Shown: piece by piece, positions 11,092 through 21,861 of the stretch
Layout of the letters: the number at the start of each line of letters is the position of its first letter
Numbering within the stretch: position 1 is the first letter of the stretch
Assembly: GCA_038501195.1 (NCBI GenBank)
Contig: JBBPUQ010000008.1
Coordinates: 3,792,501 to 3,856,500 of the forward strand
DNA: 64,000 nt
Direction: 5' to 3'
Source: Nemania diffusa
Taxonomy: Eukaryota; Ascomycota; Sordariomycetes; Xylariales; Xylariaceae
Made by a program: the position numbers and the translations under genes
The notes under the pieces: model-generated
Databases searched by the model: none
The model's input: the letters and a program-made list of their open reading frames with translations, nothing else
Told to the model about the DNA's origin: nothing

Positions 11092-12896
11092 AGTGACTAA
11101 GGCTAGTGTTCGCCCGATAGATTCGGAACGAACTTTAGGAGATGAAGTACGGGCGAGCGAGAGCTAGGTGCTGGGTGCGACCGAGGCGGCAGACTGTCCT
11201 GAGATGAAGACTACAGGAATGCGGATAGTTCGTCTCTCGCAAGATAGCGGGCTGAAGTAAAAGAGAGAGGAATATCTAGAACTCTAGCTTCATAACAGAT
11301 GGACAGTCAGTATGGCATCAACAATGCAGAGAAGACATAATTGATAGATAACTTACCTCTTTCTACAGCAATTAGCCCGGGTTCTGTGACGTTGCGTCGA
11401 GAACTGATCAACGGCAAAGCGAGATGCTGGGTAACAGTCGAGCAACTGTGTTGGATGAAATCTGTATGTCGCTTGTGTAAGATAGTAGAAACCAACTGTA
11501 GTACTTGTACAAATAGCCAGGCACAATATTTCCCTCAGGACAGCACAATCGTGATGATACGATAGATGTAGTGGTGGTGATGGTCGTAGGTAGGACAATA
11601 CAAGTGAGAGAGATGGGGAGTTCACGAAATACTCAGTACCGGTCAGACTCGGTACCCGACACCTTTTAACTGGCTGGTTGCCCTGCCATCCTGCCCGCAG
11701 TAAATAGCGAGGCTGGTGGGACGACTGGAAAAGTGCAAGGCTGGCTTGCGCTAGAGAAAGAGAAACGCAACCAAGTGGGGTCGACATGGATATAGATGAG
11801 CTGGATGAGCTGTTGACTGGCCGGTGGTGAGAGTCTCGACAGGGGTTGAGCTCAAGCCCGTGAAACCCCGCAACAACCAGCCACACACACCATCAGCGCC
11901 GAGCGCCGAGCGACCAGCCACCTGCCTTCAGTCACTTAGATTAGGTAGGTACATAGGTAGTATTAGGTAAGACGCGGGGTCGAAGTGGCTTTAAGCCTGG
12001 GCCTAGCCTGAGGCAAGCCCTGAGCTGGGCCCCACTTTTGCATATGTTTTTTGTATTCTTATAAACAGAAATAGCTATCTCTCTAATTAAATGTTTTTGT
12101 TGGCAAGAGTGCCTGTGGCTTAGTTGTGGCTGGAGTGCAAGAAGGATTGAAGGGATCTGTGCGCTAGGATAGTGAACTGTCTACCTAGGTGAGTGGAAAC
12201 CGGCCCGAGCTTTGCGCTACCAGAATTACCTGTATAAATGCTCTCCTAAGCTACCGCTAAACCTAGACCAACATAACAACCTACAATACACCTTATTCCT
12301 CAACCCCTAAAGATTATTCCTGAAGCCAAGCCTTGAAGCTTGACAGTTTTAGCTAATAATGACCGACTTTTTAAAAAATCGGGTTTATTTTAAACATCTG
12401 ATCACTAGGCACACCGCTTTTGTGAGCCATTTTTCCAAATATACAGCTCGACTTTAATATGTTGTATCTTGTCCAATAATTTGAATTTCTCACTGACGCC
12501 CTCAACCATACCTAAAAAAAAGAACTAACTCAAAAGCCATGGTTTTCCCTCCTTTACAGCCAAAGAATCATGCCCTTTTTAAACCCCAAGTTCTTCGGGT
12601 CTATTGAGTACATTCTATCATCTATGACCTTCCATCCGTCTGTATCTAGGACGTCCTGCGAGTGTTGGCCATGATGGCTCGACATGCAGAATATTAACCT
12701 TGTAGTCCTCATTATCATCCAATCGTAGGGACTCTGTTAATGACTTGCTTAACAGGTTCTTAGCACAGGCCCTAGCCGTGTAACATAATGCGTTAAGTCT
12801 AAGTTTAGATAGCCTTGTCGCTCATGGACATCATATACTGCACACTGCTGCTGCCTAGCAGGCAGAAAACCACAGACTTAAATACAAACAGTATTA
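11092..12896. other. Spacer; possible relic DNA on the right
   Basis: A 177-codon minus-strand frame (11353-11886) lies just upstream of the mini-gene. It has no domain and is probably leader or promoter sequence. From about 12050 the base composition shifts to lower GC. Scattered minus-strand fragments there look like decayed coding sequence with stops, perhaps part of the retroelement relic to the right. Confidence 0.4.
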
Positions 12897-13313
12897 CCCA
12901 AACACTAGAAAGTCGTCCAGATAAACAAAGGTACACACTACAGCTTGATCCACCAGATTAGGTATACTCCTATGTACTACCACCTAGCGTTACTAGTTTC
13001 TGAATGTGGCCGTATTTGTCTAACAATCAAATAGGGGTCTATTCTAGAGCTCATTCGCGCTGAAAGCACAGAAGCAACGGTTGTCTACATAATTAATCTT
13101 GAGCGGGACAACGTAATTAAGGAAACGAGTGGATGGGGTCTTGCTCACGCAAGGCCCGCTGTCTAGATTGAGCAATCTAGAGTTTATCTGAAATAGGGTT
13201 TTCACCTGAAGAGGTGAATTGTGTCTGAAATTCCCTTTAAGCGAAGGGGAGGGGTCGCCAGATGTCGAACGACATGGAGAAACATACCCTGGTCGATGAA
13301 CGGTCAGGGTCGC
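12897..13313 (-). mobile_element. Decayed retroelement internal region with a reverse transcriptase-like motif
   Basis: Read on the minus strand, 12955-12897 gives L-V-D-Q-A-V-V-C-T-F followed by VYLDDFLVFG and a stop. This resembles the YxDD active-site block of LTR-retrotransposon reverse transcriptase. The surrounding frames are interrupted by many stops. The sequence next to the LTR-like block at 13314 runs in the same orientation. If both belong to one element, most of gag, integrase and RNase H is deleted. The motif is short, so the call is tentative. Confidence 0.35.
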
Positions 13314-13618
13314 TGTAATTCTAAATGAGTCTTGTTTGAACTACAACTATGAACTGAGGAAGAATACGATGAATAATAAGGAAGTAGGATGGGAAGATCT
13401 AGAGTAGAGTCAACCGACTTAGCCTGAGTAGCTAGGTAAAGCAGAGCGCAAGTGCAAAAGTTGTGGGATATCAAACACATATCCCTCGAGTATCGGACGA
13501 CACACACTCTATATATATTGGGACGTGTAGCTGAGCTTTGTCTTCTTGCCACGCAGACCTCTGCCGCATCGTAGGGTTCCATAAGTTCCTTCCCTCATTA
13601 TCTTAGCACTAACGTACA
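13314..13618 (-). mobile_element. Possible LTR (about 305 bp), 5' LTR of a minus-strand element
   Basis: The block runs from TGTAATTC to CGTACA on the plus strand, so it begins with TG and ends with CA on either strand. It includes a TATATATA motif near 13511-13519, as expected of an LTR promoter. On the minus strand it is followed by GCGACCCTGACCG, which could be a primer-binding region, and then by the reverse transcriptase-like relic. No second LTR copy or clear target-site duplication was found by eye. Confidence 0.35.
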
Positions 13619-14324
13619 AGACCATATTCCATATTATTCCACTTTCCACCAACCAACGCATACTTGGTGTCTTGGTTATGAAGACTCATTCTTAAACACA
13701 AGACCGGTTTCGCCACTTGTTGGTTGTAAATATGACAGGTGCCTCCTCCGTAAGGATGCAGCAAACCAAGCCTACCGCGCGACAAACAATGCCTTACACA
13801 CCGTAATACCGCAGTTATCTTGTGTCACACGGCCAAGATTTCCAAGACCTACAGGAAGCTATTGACTGGTTATATGCGTACGCGCCTAACAGTCTAAGAC
13901 CTAACCCACCTGTATAGAGGCTATTAGAGGAGGCAGGTCACCTGAACCTGCAATACAGTCCATATGCAAGGAAAGCTAACAGTCCTAGAAGTACTAGATT
14001 GTAAAAGACTGTAGCTTAGAGACCTTCGGGTACGAATAAGACTGATTTCTCTAGACTGAAAGGAAGCAGGGAATTATGGCCAAAGTAATTTATCTGGAGA
14101 GCAGCTTCATTAGCTGCGGCGTCTACGTCCCGTAACTCATAGATCCATAACCAATAAACAAGAGGTAGTCCGCCGTAATTTCCAATGCTAACAAGATAAA
14201 TATCGTTGCAATAACCGGCCGTTTTGCGACACTACAAGTGTCCCATCTCCGCTCTTTTCTAATCACAATTCCTTTAACCTAGTAGTTACCTTCGGCCTCC
14301 GACTCCTCATCGCCGTCAATTGAA
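13619..14324. other. Spacer upstream of the 203-aa protein
   Basis: No gene is supported. The last 150 bp are pyrimidine-rich and probably contain the promoter of the gene at 14325. Confidence 0.5.
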
Positions 14325-15016
14325 ATGGCGTACAAGCTTTTCATTCCGCCCTGTATCTGCAACCCCACTCACACCAACCATCCCCCTCCTCCGGAAAAGC
14401 CGTTGAGAATCCAGATCGATGGCCCGACTGTCGCCGTCGAACGGCTCTTCCCCGGCGAAAACCTGTGGAGCATGGTCCGTTCTCCTAAGTTTCCGCAACC
14501 GGCGGCTGCACATCTCGCGAAACTCGCGCATCAGGCCATCTATCCCGAGCAGCATGTCTCTGCCGATGACATGATTGTGCGAGATGAGTATTTGGGCGGG
14601 GTGATGATTAACAAAATCCCCCAACCGTACGTGCTGTCCCAACTTTACTTTATAGGTGCCGCACGTAAAATAAGTCAAACTTTAACACCTCTTGTGATCT
14701 ATTTAGAGAATTTGATTATTACGGGGTTACATTTGATCACCTGGTCCCGGCCGATGACCTGGACCCGGAAGTTCTGCAGATCAACATCATCGAGCTCGAG
14801 ACGGACGAGGGTCCGTATGCGGGCGGCGTCGAGTACGCAAACATGTGCCTGAACGTCAAGATCGATCCGGCGGATTACGTGGGAAAACGGATCCTCGCCG
14901 TCCCGAGATGCTGCCAGAAGCGGAAGGGCACGCAGGACCGTGGGAGAATAAACCAGGAAGTTCACTATAGGGAGGGATTAGCGTACACCAAGGATGGAAG
15001 GTATCACTATTATTGA
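14325..15016 (+). CDS. Uncharacterised 203-aa protein, two exons
   Basis: Exons 14325-14626 and 14707-15016 flank an 80-nt GT-AG intron (GTACGT donor) and give one frame of 203 residues starting MAYKLFIPPCICNP. The protein has no signal peptide or membrane segment. It is mildly acidic in the middle (LVPADDLDPEVLQ) and basic near the end (CCQKRKGTQDRGR). Cysteines occur as a CIC and a CC pair, too few for a known zinc fold. Codon use, a clean splice and third-position GC bias support a real gene. I do not recognise a family and cannot assign a function. Confidence 0.6.
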
Positions 15017-15531
15017 CATTACTTACGTCCGGACTCATGACATCAAGTGTGTATATAATGTAACCTAGATAGCGTTGCCTTAGGAAATCTCTTCGTTTCC
15101 GCTGTCATATGACTTAAAACGGCGCAGCTTGTTTTTAAAAATAGTCCCGACCTCGAGAAAAGAAATTAGTCCGGTCAGAGTCGACGTGCCAAAAAACCAC
15201 ACACATCTCATAATACACCTAAACACTTGAATAATGACTTGTATAAGCATAGGATAAATACATTATATTATAATTATAACTTATTATATAAAAAATCTAA
15301 ACAAATATAATGAAAATAATATAAAAGCTATAAACTAATATAATCATTTTTAAAATTTATTTCACTAGTTGGGTTATCTTTGAAATAGGAGCACTTAAGT
15401 GTATTGACCGACGAGGACCCTATAACCCGATAACGTATCCCGAATAGACTGCCCGCCACACAGCATCCATCTCTGCTGCATCCCTCTCCGTGTCTGCCAT
15501 CACGGTCTCATTATATAGCCATGAGTACTGT
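15017..15531. other. AT-rich spacer
   Basis: The segment 15230-15370 is extremely AT-rich (mostly A/T runs such as TTATATTATAATTATAA), in sharp contrast to the GC-rich gene to its left. It sits beside a decayed gene fragment (15532-16143). Such islands in ascomycetes often come from RIP-mutated repeats, but no parent element can be read. Confidence 0.6.
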
Positions 15532-16143
15532 CTACTCTGCCAGCGATAGGTCCAGCACTGATACATTTATCGCTTCTACTCTTGCTTTGTATAGTGCAAA
15601 TAGATCACCCATACAGGATTGACCGTGGACCGCCAGTCCCCAGTAATGAATGTCGTTGATAAAACGTATCAGCCTTGAAACGCCTAAAGACCTACAGCAG
15701 TCGTCATGATATATGGCCTCCATCTTACAGCCATCCCATTTCTGAGTCATCCTCAGTCGGATACACCACATCGTCCACTTCGACCCCGTAAACGTGATCC
15801 CGTAATGCCGCATCTGGCGCTTGTCTTCATTCGACCATTGTTGTCCAGTCGCCTCAAGCGTGAGGCACTTCAACCGATAACGGTTAAATAGTGACATAGC
15901 AGCCGCAACAGCAACTTGGCACTGGGCCACCTCATACTTCAAGTCGTCTTTTTTGAATCCAATTGTAAGATATGGGCAAATTCCTCGTTCGTGTACCTCG
16001 GAAGTCAAAGTAGAAATCATGTTGCGAAACTCAGGTTCAAAGGCTTCCGAAGGGGTCCAATATGTGACGTCCGTGCTATAAACCCAATCATATCGCCTTG
16101 GATGCATACCTACCGTCCAGAATAGGTGGAGTAGCCCACTCAC
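15532..16143 (-). pseudogene. Fragment of a fungal PD-(D/E)XK nuclease-like protein
   Basis: About 200 codons are open on the minus strand without an ATG at the 5' end; the first ATG is internal, at MHPRRYDW. The text resembles the C-terminal part of the PD-(D/E)XK nuclease-like family common in filamentous fungi: AFEPEFRNMISTLT, CPYLTIGFKKDD, EDKRQMRHYGITFTGSKW, and the tail IHYWGLAVHG. In that family the strand before the lysines normally reads E-F-K. Here it is G-F-K-K, so the acidic catalytic residue appears lost. Sequence upstream (16144-16490) shows only broken frames. The missing N-terminus and altered motif suggest a dead copy. The family call is from memory of related proteins. Confidence 0.6.
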
Positions 16144-17407
16144 CTTTTATTCATCAACCGTTGAGGCTTATAATTGCTCCCCTGTTCTTACCTACCGCAG
16201 AAACAGAAACAGAAACAGATTGCTCTAATTGATAGTTTCAACATGCTTGGAAAGCGTGTAACTAAAAGAGACTGGTATAATATGGGTATCCTACCCTTGC
16301 ATACAAAGCCCGGTGACTGGCTTGGGACACCCCGAGCTCATTCATTTCTTTGGCAGATGTTGACCAACGCCAGTGTTCAGTCTTGCTTTTTGGAATGTTT
16401 GACCTGACAGCGTGGACCCCGGAAGTGTTAGACATAGAAGCAGGAAGTGAGTGGTTGCAATAGCTAATAGCAGTACACAGCATATTCAAGTCAATATATT
16501 TAAAAGATTATCAAAGTTTAATTGCCTGTTTTTAGTGAATGAGGTACAAGTGAGTTAAACAAAGGTTAACTATGGTCCAGAAAGGCATTTCATAAGCCAA
16601 GGAACAACTTCCTAGAAAGTTGTAGTTACACGGTCTTGTTAAATCAGCTTTGGATTGAAAACGGTCACTTCAGTTTCTATCTATTGTGGTGCATTTACGG
16701 TAAAACATAAGTTGGAAATTATGCAAGTTTGTTTATTTAGCTTGTGCAAAAGCAGGTCTTACTCAGTCCAAGCTCAGGCTAAAAGCGGCGTAGGTTAGGT
16801 AAACTTCCTATTCCGATTCAGGACAATAAAGCCTATCTCAGGTAACCAACGAACGAACAAATTAAAGCCTATCTCAGGTAACCAACGAACGAACAAATTG
16901 AACTAGGTACTGATTTGTCTTCCCCCATCGTGGCCGCCCTTCTGTCTACTATAGTACTGTGGTCGACTCGGAAATATTCGGCTTAGATCTCTTGCTGTAA
17001 ATATTGATATACATATACAGTACAGTGCATACACCTGCTAACGTGGCTAGGTCATTAGTGAGCTGGCCAAGCAGTGTAGATGTGTAACAAACATGCTGGA
17101 TGCCGTCAAGGTAGGAAATTGGCATTGTCCACCATTAAAAAAAAAGAAGAAAAGAAAGACCTTCTGTGCCAGAAGAGGCCTTGTACTTTTTGTGTGCTGG
17201 AAAAGTGAAGAGCCCATTGTCTAGGCTGCGCCGCGCTGTGGTTGAAGCAAGAATGGAAGGTCAATAGTTGAGAATATCCCATAAATTTCACTGTTAAAAA
17301 GCTCTCCTAGTTCACTAATGTTACCCGTTTTCAGATTTCGCAAGCAAACAGTAACCTAACCTTGCGACGTTGCTATCATCATCGATGCTCCCGTTCTAGG
17401 ACCATCG
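16144..17407. other. Spacer with a tandem duplication
   Basis: Nothing here is supported as a gene. It contains a perfect 36-bp tandem duplication (16828-16899) and the 3' flank of HP1. Frames of 75-77 codons around 16174-16489 have no recognised motif. Confidence 0.5.
16828..16899. repeat. Perfect tandem duplication of 36 bp
   Basis: The unit starting AAAGCCTATCTCAGGTAACC occurs at 16828-16863 and again, identical, at 16864-16899. The absence of differences indicates a recent duplication or ongoing copy-number change. Confidence 0.9.
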
Positions 17408-18642
17408 TCACTCGTCTTTAGCAGTGTCACTACCCGTAGCGACGATCTTAACATGTCGCTCGTAAAATTGCAGCATCTATAGATACCCAATTAGACTCTG
17501 ATCAGCCACTGTGCTGGAGCGGATAGGGCACGCGATGGATGGGAAATAGGATAACAAACGGGGGGCTGCTTGGACACTCTTGAGCTGCGGGGTATGTACG
17601 TACTTTCTGAGGGCAGCGAGAGTAGATCACCTTGGTGTCATGCTGCGTCTTCTGCCCGTCCTTCCAGGTGAGATACACAATGAGTTTGCCGGTATTCTCG
17701 TCATGGCAAGCATCAATAGACTCAACGTGGTCTTCCCATGACCCTTGTGGCGGCTTCCAAGCACGGGCGCTCGCTGGTGGTGTCTCGGAAGCTGGGTGGC
17801 TGTCATTGCGCCGTCGCTTTGCGCCATTTGCTGGTGTGCCCGTCGAAGGTCGGCCGCGCTTCTTGGTCTTGAGTGCGGTCTGTGCTTCTTCTAAGATGGC
17901 TTCGCGACCACCGACGTTTTCTAGATATTCGTCAAGGACGCCTGCCGCATTCTCCCTATATAGACCATGTTAGAGTAAAGACGACGTATATGACGTGTGT
18001 TCTTAAACAGGTAAGACGGGAAATTCATTTACCCACCTTAGATTTTCCTCCTCCTCCCAGGTTTGATCTGACTTCTTCTCGTAGCCTTCCCACTTGACTT
18101 TGTATTTCAGGGTACCCTAGACCGGGTATCAGCACCAATGGCGAAGAAGCGCGAGGCGCAGAGGCAAACGAGAGGAGGCGCGTCAGACAACTTACATCGG
18201 CTTCAAGCACATGCCCAAGAATCTTCTCAACAATATACCTAATAAACAAGAGTCAGTGGGTGCAAGCGGCGGAGCGCGACAAGACAAACGTGGGCTATCT
18301 CACTCATCCTCCTCTAAATCTTCATCGTCGCCAGCCTCTTCATCCTCATCGCCTTTCGCGTCGTCTCCGAGAACGTCGAGCATCTCGTTATCATCGTCAT
18401 CGTCGCTGTTCTGGAGGCTAGTCGCAGAGGCGGAGGTGGGCCCGCCGCGTTTCGTGGCAATCGGGATACCGATTTCGCCCACATCTGATGTCTCATCGTC
18501 ACTTATGGCTGGAAGTTGTTGTAGAGTGTCAGCCTATGCACATGTAGAGTACGAGAGAGGGAAGAAAAAAAAGGGCGAAAACGGCGGTGCAGCGCAAAAC
18601 ATGCGCAAAACAGCAAGAGAAGAAGCGCGTACCGGGCGGCAT
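17408..18642 (-). CDS. Heterochromatin protein 1 (HP1) homologue
   Basis: HP1 binds histone H3 trimethylated at Lys9 and recruits the DNA methylation and silencing machinery. Six exons (18633-18642, 18304-18508, 18196-18238, 18037-18116, 17604-17955, 17408-17476) give 252 residues. An acidic N-terminal region (about 38-72) precedes the chromodomain (72-127: EYIVEKILGHVLEADG, YKVKWEGYEKK, then TWEEEENL). Tyr73, Trp95 and Tyr98 are in the positions of the aromatic cage. A basic hinge (KTKKRGRPSTG, GAKRRRND) follows. The chromoshadow domain runs from SWEDHVESID to KMLQFYERHVKI. The first exon is only 10 nt (ATGCCGCCCG), which automatic prediction would easily miss. All junctions are GT-AG and the frame closes exactly. 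Silencing through this pathway fits the RIP-like decay seen elsewhere in the window. Confidence 0.95.
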
Positions 18643-21600
18643 TGTGATCAGTCGCGAAGTGCGATTGAAGGCTATCGGTGTCGCGTATCTAAGGGTCGTA
18701 AAAATGGTTAAATAGTAGATCAAGTAGTATGACCACTGAAGGCGCAGGTAGTTGAAGCAGTTTGACACGCGAGTGGTGGTTGTTGTCGCGTGTGCTGCTG
18801 TCGTCAAATAATAATCGACCAGGTCTGCTGCGCAGGTAGAGGGTTTGTTCTGGAGCTCCAGCTGGGAAGAAGCTACCTAGATAGTACCTTCAACGAGTTG
18901 AGCAGTTAGAGATATTGACAGCTGCTCGCAGCTGCCATCGGCTCGTGGGAACGACTTGCGCCTATATAACTCGTACCTGACCTACCATGTACATATGTAC
19001 CTATTCAGCCGCATAACACATCGTGTTAACTCGCTAGGTATATACGAAAACATATCTACTGCGTACAAGTAAAGCATGCAGTAGAGGCGCCAGCGAACAT
19101 CACGATTACCTATATACCCTAGGTACTACCATTTAGGTAGTACATATGTAGGTATGTATAGTAGTGAACTGTCAACATAATCTACTTATACTAGGAGGTA
19201 GGTAGTTCTGGTCAGTTAAACACAGTTTTAGCGTCCCTTCTACTGCAGGTTTATAAACGGTAGCAATATCCGTCATCCTGCCTTATTACATAGCAAATGC
19301 TAGATTACCTAGGTAGGACCTAGGCAGTCTCGTAGCAACTTAGGACCTACATGTAAGTCATTCTAATTATTAATGCTACTTCCCATCTCGCCCAGCCTAC
19401 AAAGTAGAATTCTACAAAGTAACATTCTTTGCTTGGCGCTCTAAGACTTTTATATTATATCTTAAAGTTTTTACTTTTTACTTGATGTTCCTACCTAATC
19501 TCTCTCCCTCCCGTGTAGCTGCTTTCACTTTAGTATCTATCCGATATAGAATTAGGCCCAGCCGAAACTTGCAGCAAGTCATTTCAAGTAGCATAACAGA
19601 GGAGCAAAGGAGTGTAACTAGGTAGTCAAAGAGACAGCTTATAAAAAATAAGGTTTGTAAAATAACCATTTTTCAACAAGATAACAATATGAAAAATATC
19701 TTGCAATAACGTAATATATAATTCTCGTATCTAGTATTCAAAAGACAACTTAACATATTTGCTATTAGTATGGAATCAATCCTAGTATAAGAAATTGCGA
19801 GCTTATATGTAGAGCTTTGTGCAAGATCTGTAGCCTATTTTTCGACTGGCTCTGTCGACTGTTTTTGAAGGGGTTTCAAAATCCACGATGTCCGCTCCCA
19901 TGTTCAGTGGTTCAATGCACTTAGCCTATTTTGCAGAGGAATCCAGCTTCGAGCTGGCCGTACGAGCATGCCTATCTTCAGGTCACTTACGTAGGTAGTC
20001 TCTCGAGGATAGGGGTCGGTTATACAGAGTATAGTCACCGTGAAGAGGCTTTAACGACGCTGGACGTGTATTTACTATAGGCATCGAAGTCGATAGTGTT
20101 GATAGGCCTCTACGTAGATAATTCAACGTTTGAGGAGTTACCCATTCATAGGTAATCACATGGGTGCCCCGGTGCCCGCACGGGTTCGAATCCCCCGACG
20201 ATAAATAAAATTTATTATCACGTTGGCCTCTGCGGGAGATTAGCCACTTGTGTTGGGCCTGTACTAGACTGAACTAATCCCTCCCTTACTTCTCCTTCTT
20301 AGATAAAACAATAACAGTGTGATGCAAACAGCCTCATCTGCCTACCTCGTTTGCATGCATGGAAGTTGGCTATTTTGATATGCCACTTATACTGTTGCTG
20401 GTACCAGCTTAGATTGAGTGTAAATATGCACTAGATTTACAGTGCCTTTAAGGTACCTAGTCTTACCTCACTTAACCTACCTAAGGTTTAGCGTAATACC
20501 CGCCTTTGCCTACATAGGCTTAACTCAGCCTAGAATCCTACCGATACTCTGTACCTACCTGGATCTACTTTATCGTATAGATTACGGAGTACCGTACATA
20601 CCTCTATTTACATATATATAGGTAAGGAATACCTATCCCTATTCTCGGTATATATTTGAATAACATATGTCAACTCATATTCTAGCTTAGCCTCCATACA
20701 TATGTACACATGTCACATTTCCATGAATGCGTTAGTAGTGAAGACAGGGTAAGAAAACCTACATCACCAGGAATCTGAGGTATGGATGTTCTGTATCCCC
20801 TACCGGCTCGTAGACCTTAGCGAGTAGATCAGTTGGCTGCCTAGCACTTTACTTAGTGGATAAGTGGGTTATCCCCACTCGGGTTTTCAGCCCGCTGCAT
20901 CCCAACTGCGCTACAGGTACCTAACCTAAGGTAGGCAGGTCAACTAGGCTAAGAAGGGATACCTTCTCTCTACCTCTATTACCACACAGGCTAGCAGCCA
21001 CATACAGGTTCACTGTAAGTAGGCAACTGGGGCTATGCTACGCAAAAGGTCAGTCGAGGTACGGCAGTAGCGTGGTACCCACGTATCTTCTATAAGACCC
21101 CTGACCCTCGGATTTTAAAGACAGGTGAGCTCAGAGAAGGAAGGAGACGAAGGCGAGAAATAAGAGACAAGAACGAGGCAGGGGAAAGAGAGAAAAAAAA
21201 GGAAAAAAAATAAAAATTGGCAAGGCTGGATAATATTTCTATCGAACTAACCGAAGAAGCAAAAAACCCCGAAAAAGAAAAAAAAGCAAGAATCTAGAGT
21301 CAATATCATGCGAATTTTTGGCTCGAGGCCTGGACTCCATTCTGCTACTTCTCTCTAAATAGGTACTCTGTACAGTACTGCGTGCTACAGCACCTAGGTA
21401 CTACGGATGATTAAGAAGAGAGGTTGCTGAGTGCCGTCAATCTGCCAATCTGCCACTCTCCTCCTCCAACAACAACATACGACCTCCAGCCTCCATCGAC
21501 GTGTGTTTTTGGATGACTCTCGAGCAGGGCGAGCTCCTCGGGGGCGCACTGCCAGTATCCGCTGCCATCTCTTCGCCTCGCCGACCGCAGCCTCTTCTTT

Positions 21601-21861
21601 CTCTCCGTCCTTGTTTCTTCTCCCTTGTCTGTCGATCCTCTTCTACGCCTCCGTCTTCGTCTCCCTCCCTCTCCCTCTCCCTCCCGTCTTCCTCCGACCA
21701 CAGCACTGCTACCTGGCTGAGCTAAGCTAAGCCGGTGCGCGTCTCCTGCCTCGCTGTAGTCCTTCGCCCTTCGATCGACAACGTCGGTTGCGTCCTCGAC
21801 CCCAACGCTGACCTTGACCCTGACCCGGACGACGGTGGCGTTCTGCTGACCCGCCTCCAAC
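18643..21861. other. Gene-free region of 3.2 kb
   Basis: No protein gene is supported. The stretch contains many TACCTAGGTA-type motifs (for example 19105-19150 and 19300-19330), an AT-rich section around 19430-19790, an orphan tRNA-type B-box at 20184-20194 and a tRNA-like fragment on the minus strand near 20880-20925. The right end is the pyrimidine-rich leader of the gene at 21862. The open frames at 21411-22035 on both strands are low-complexity shadows of it. Confidence 0.55.
20184..20194 (+). other. Orphan TFIIIC B-box-like sequence
   Basis: GGTTCGAATCC matches the RNA polymerase III B-box consensus (tRNA T-arm) exactly. The flanking sequence does not fold as a tRNA: the T-stem pairs at only three positions and no D-arm A-box is visible at the right distance. 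It may be a tRNA or SINE relic, or a stand-alone TFIIIC site. Confidence 0.4.

Noticed and set aside
20870..20930. Minus-strand tRNA-Phe-like segment (GAA in an anticodon-like loop)
   Set aside because: It lacks a T-arm and a pairing acceptor stem, so it is not a functional tRNA.
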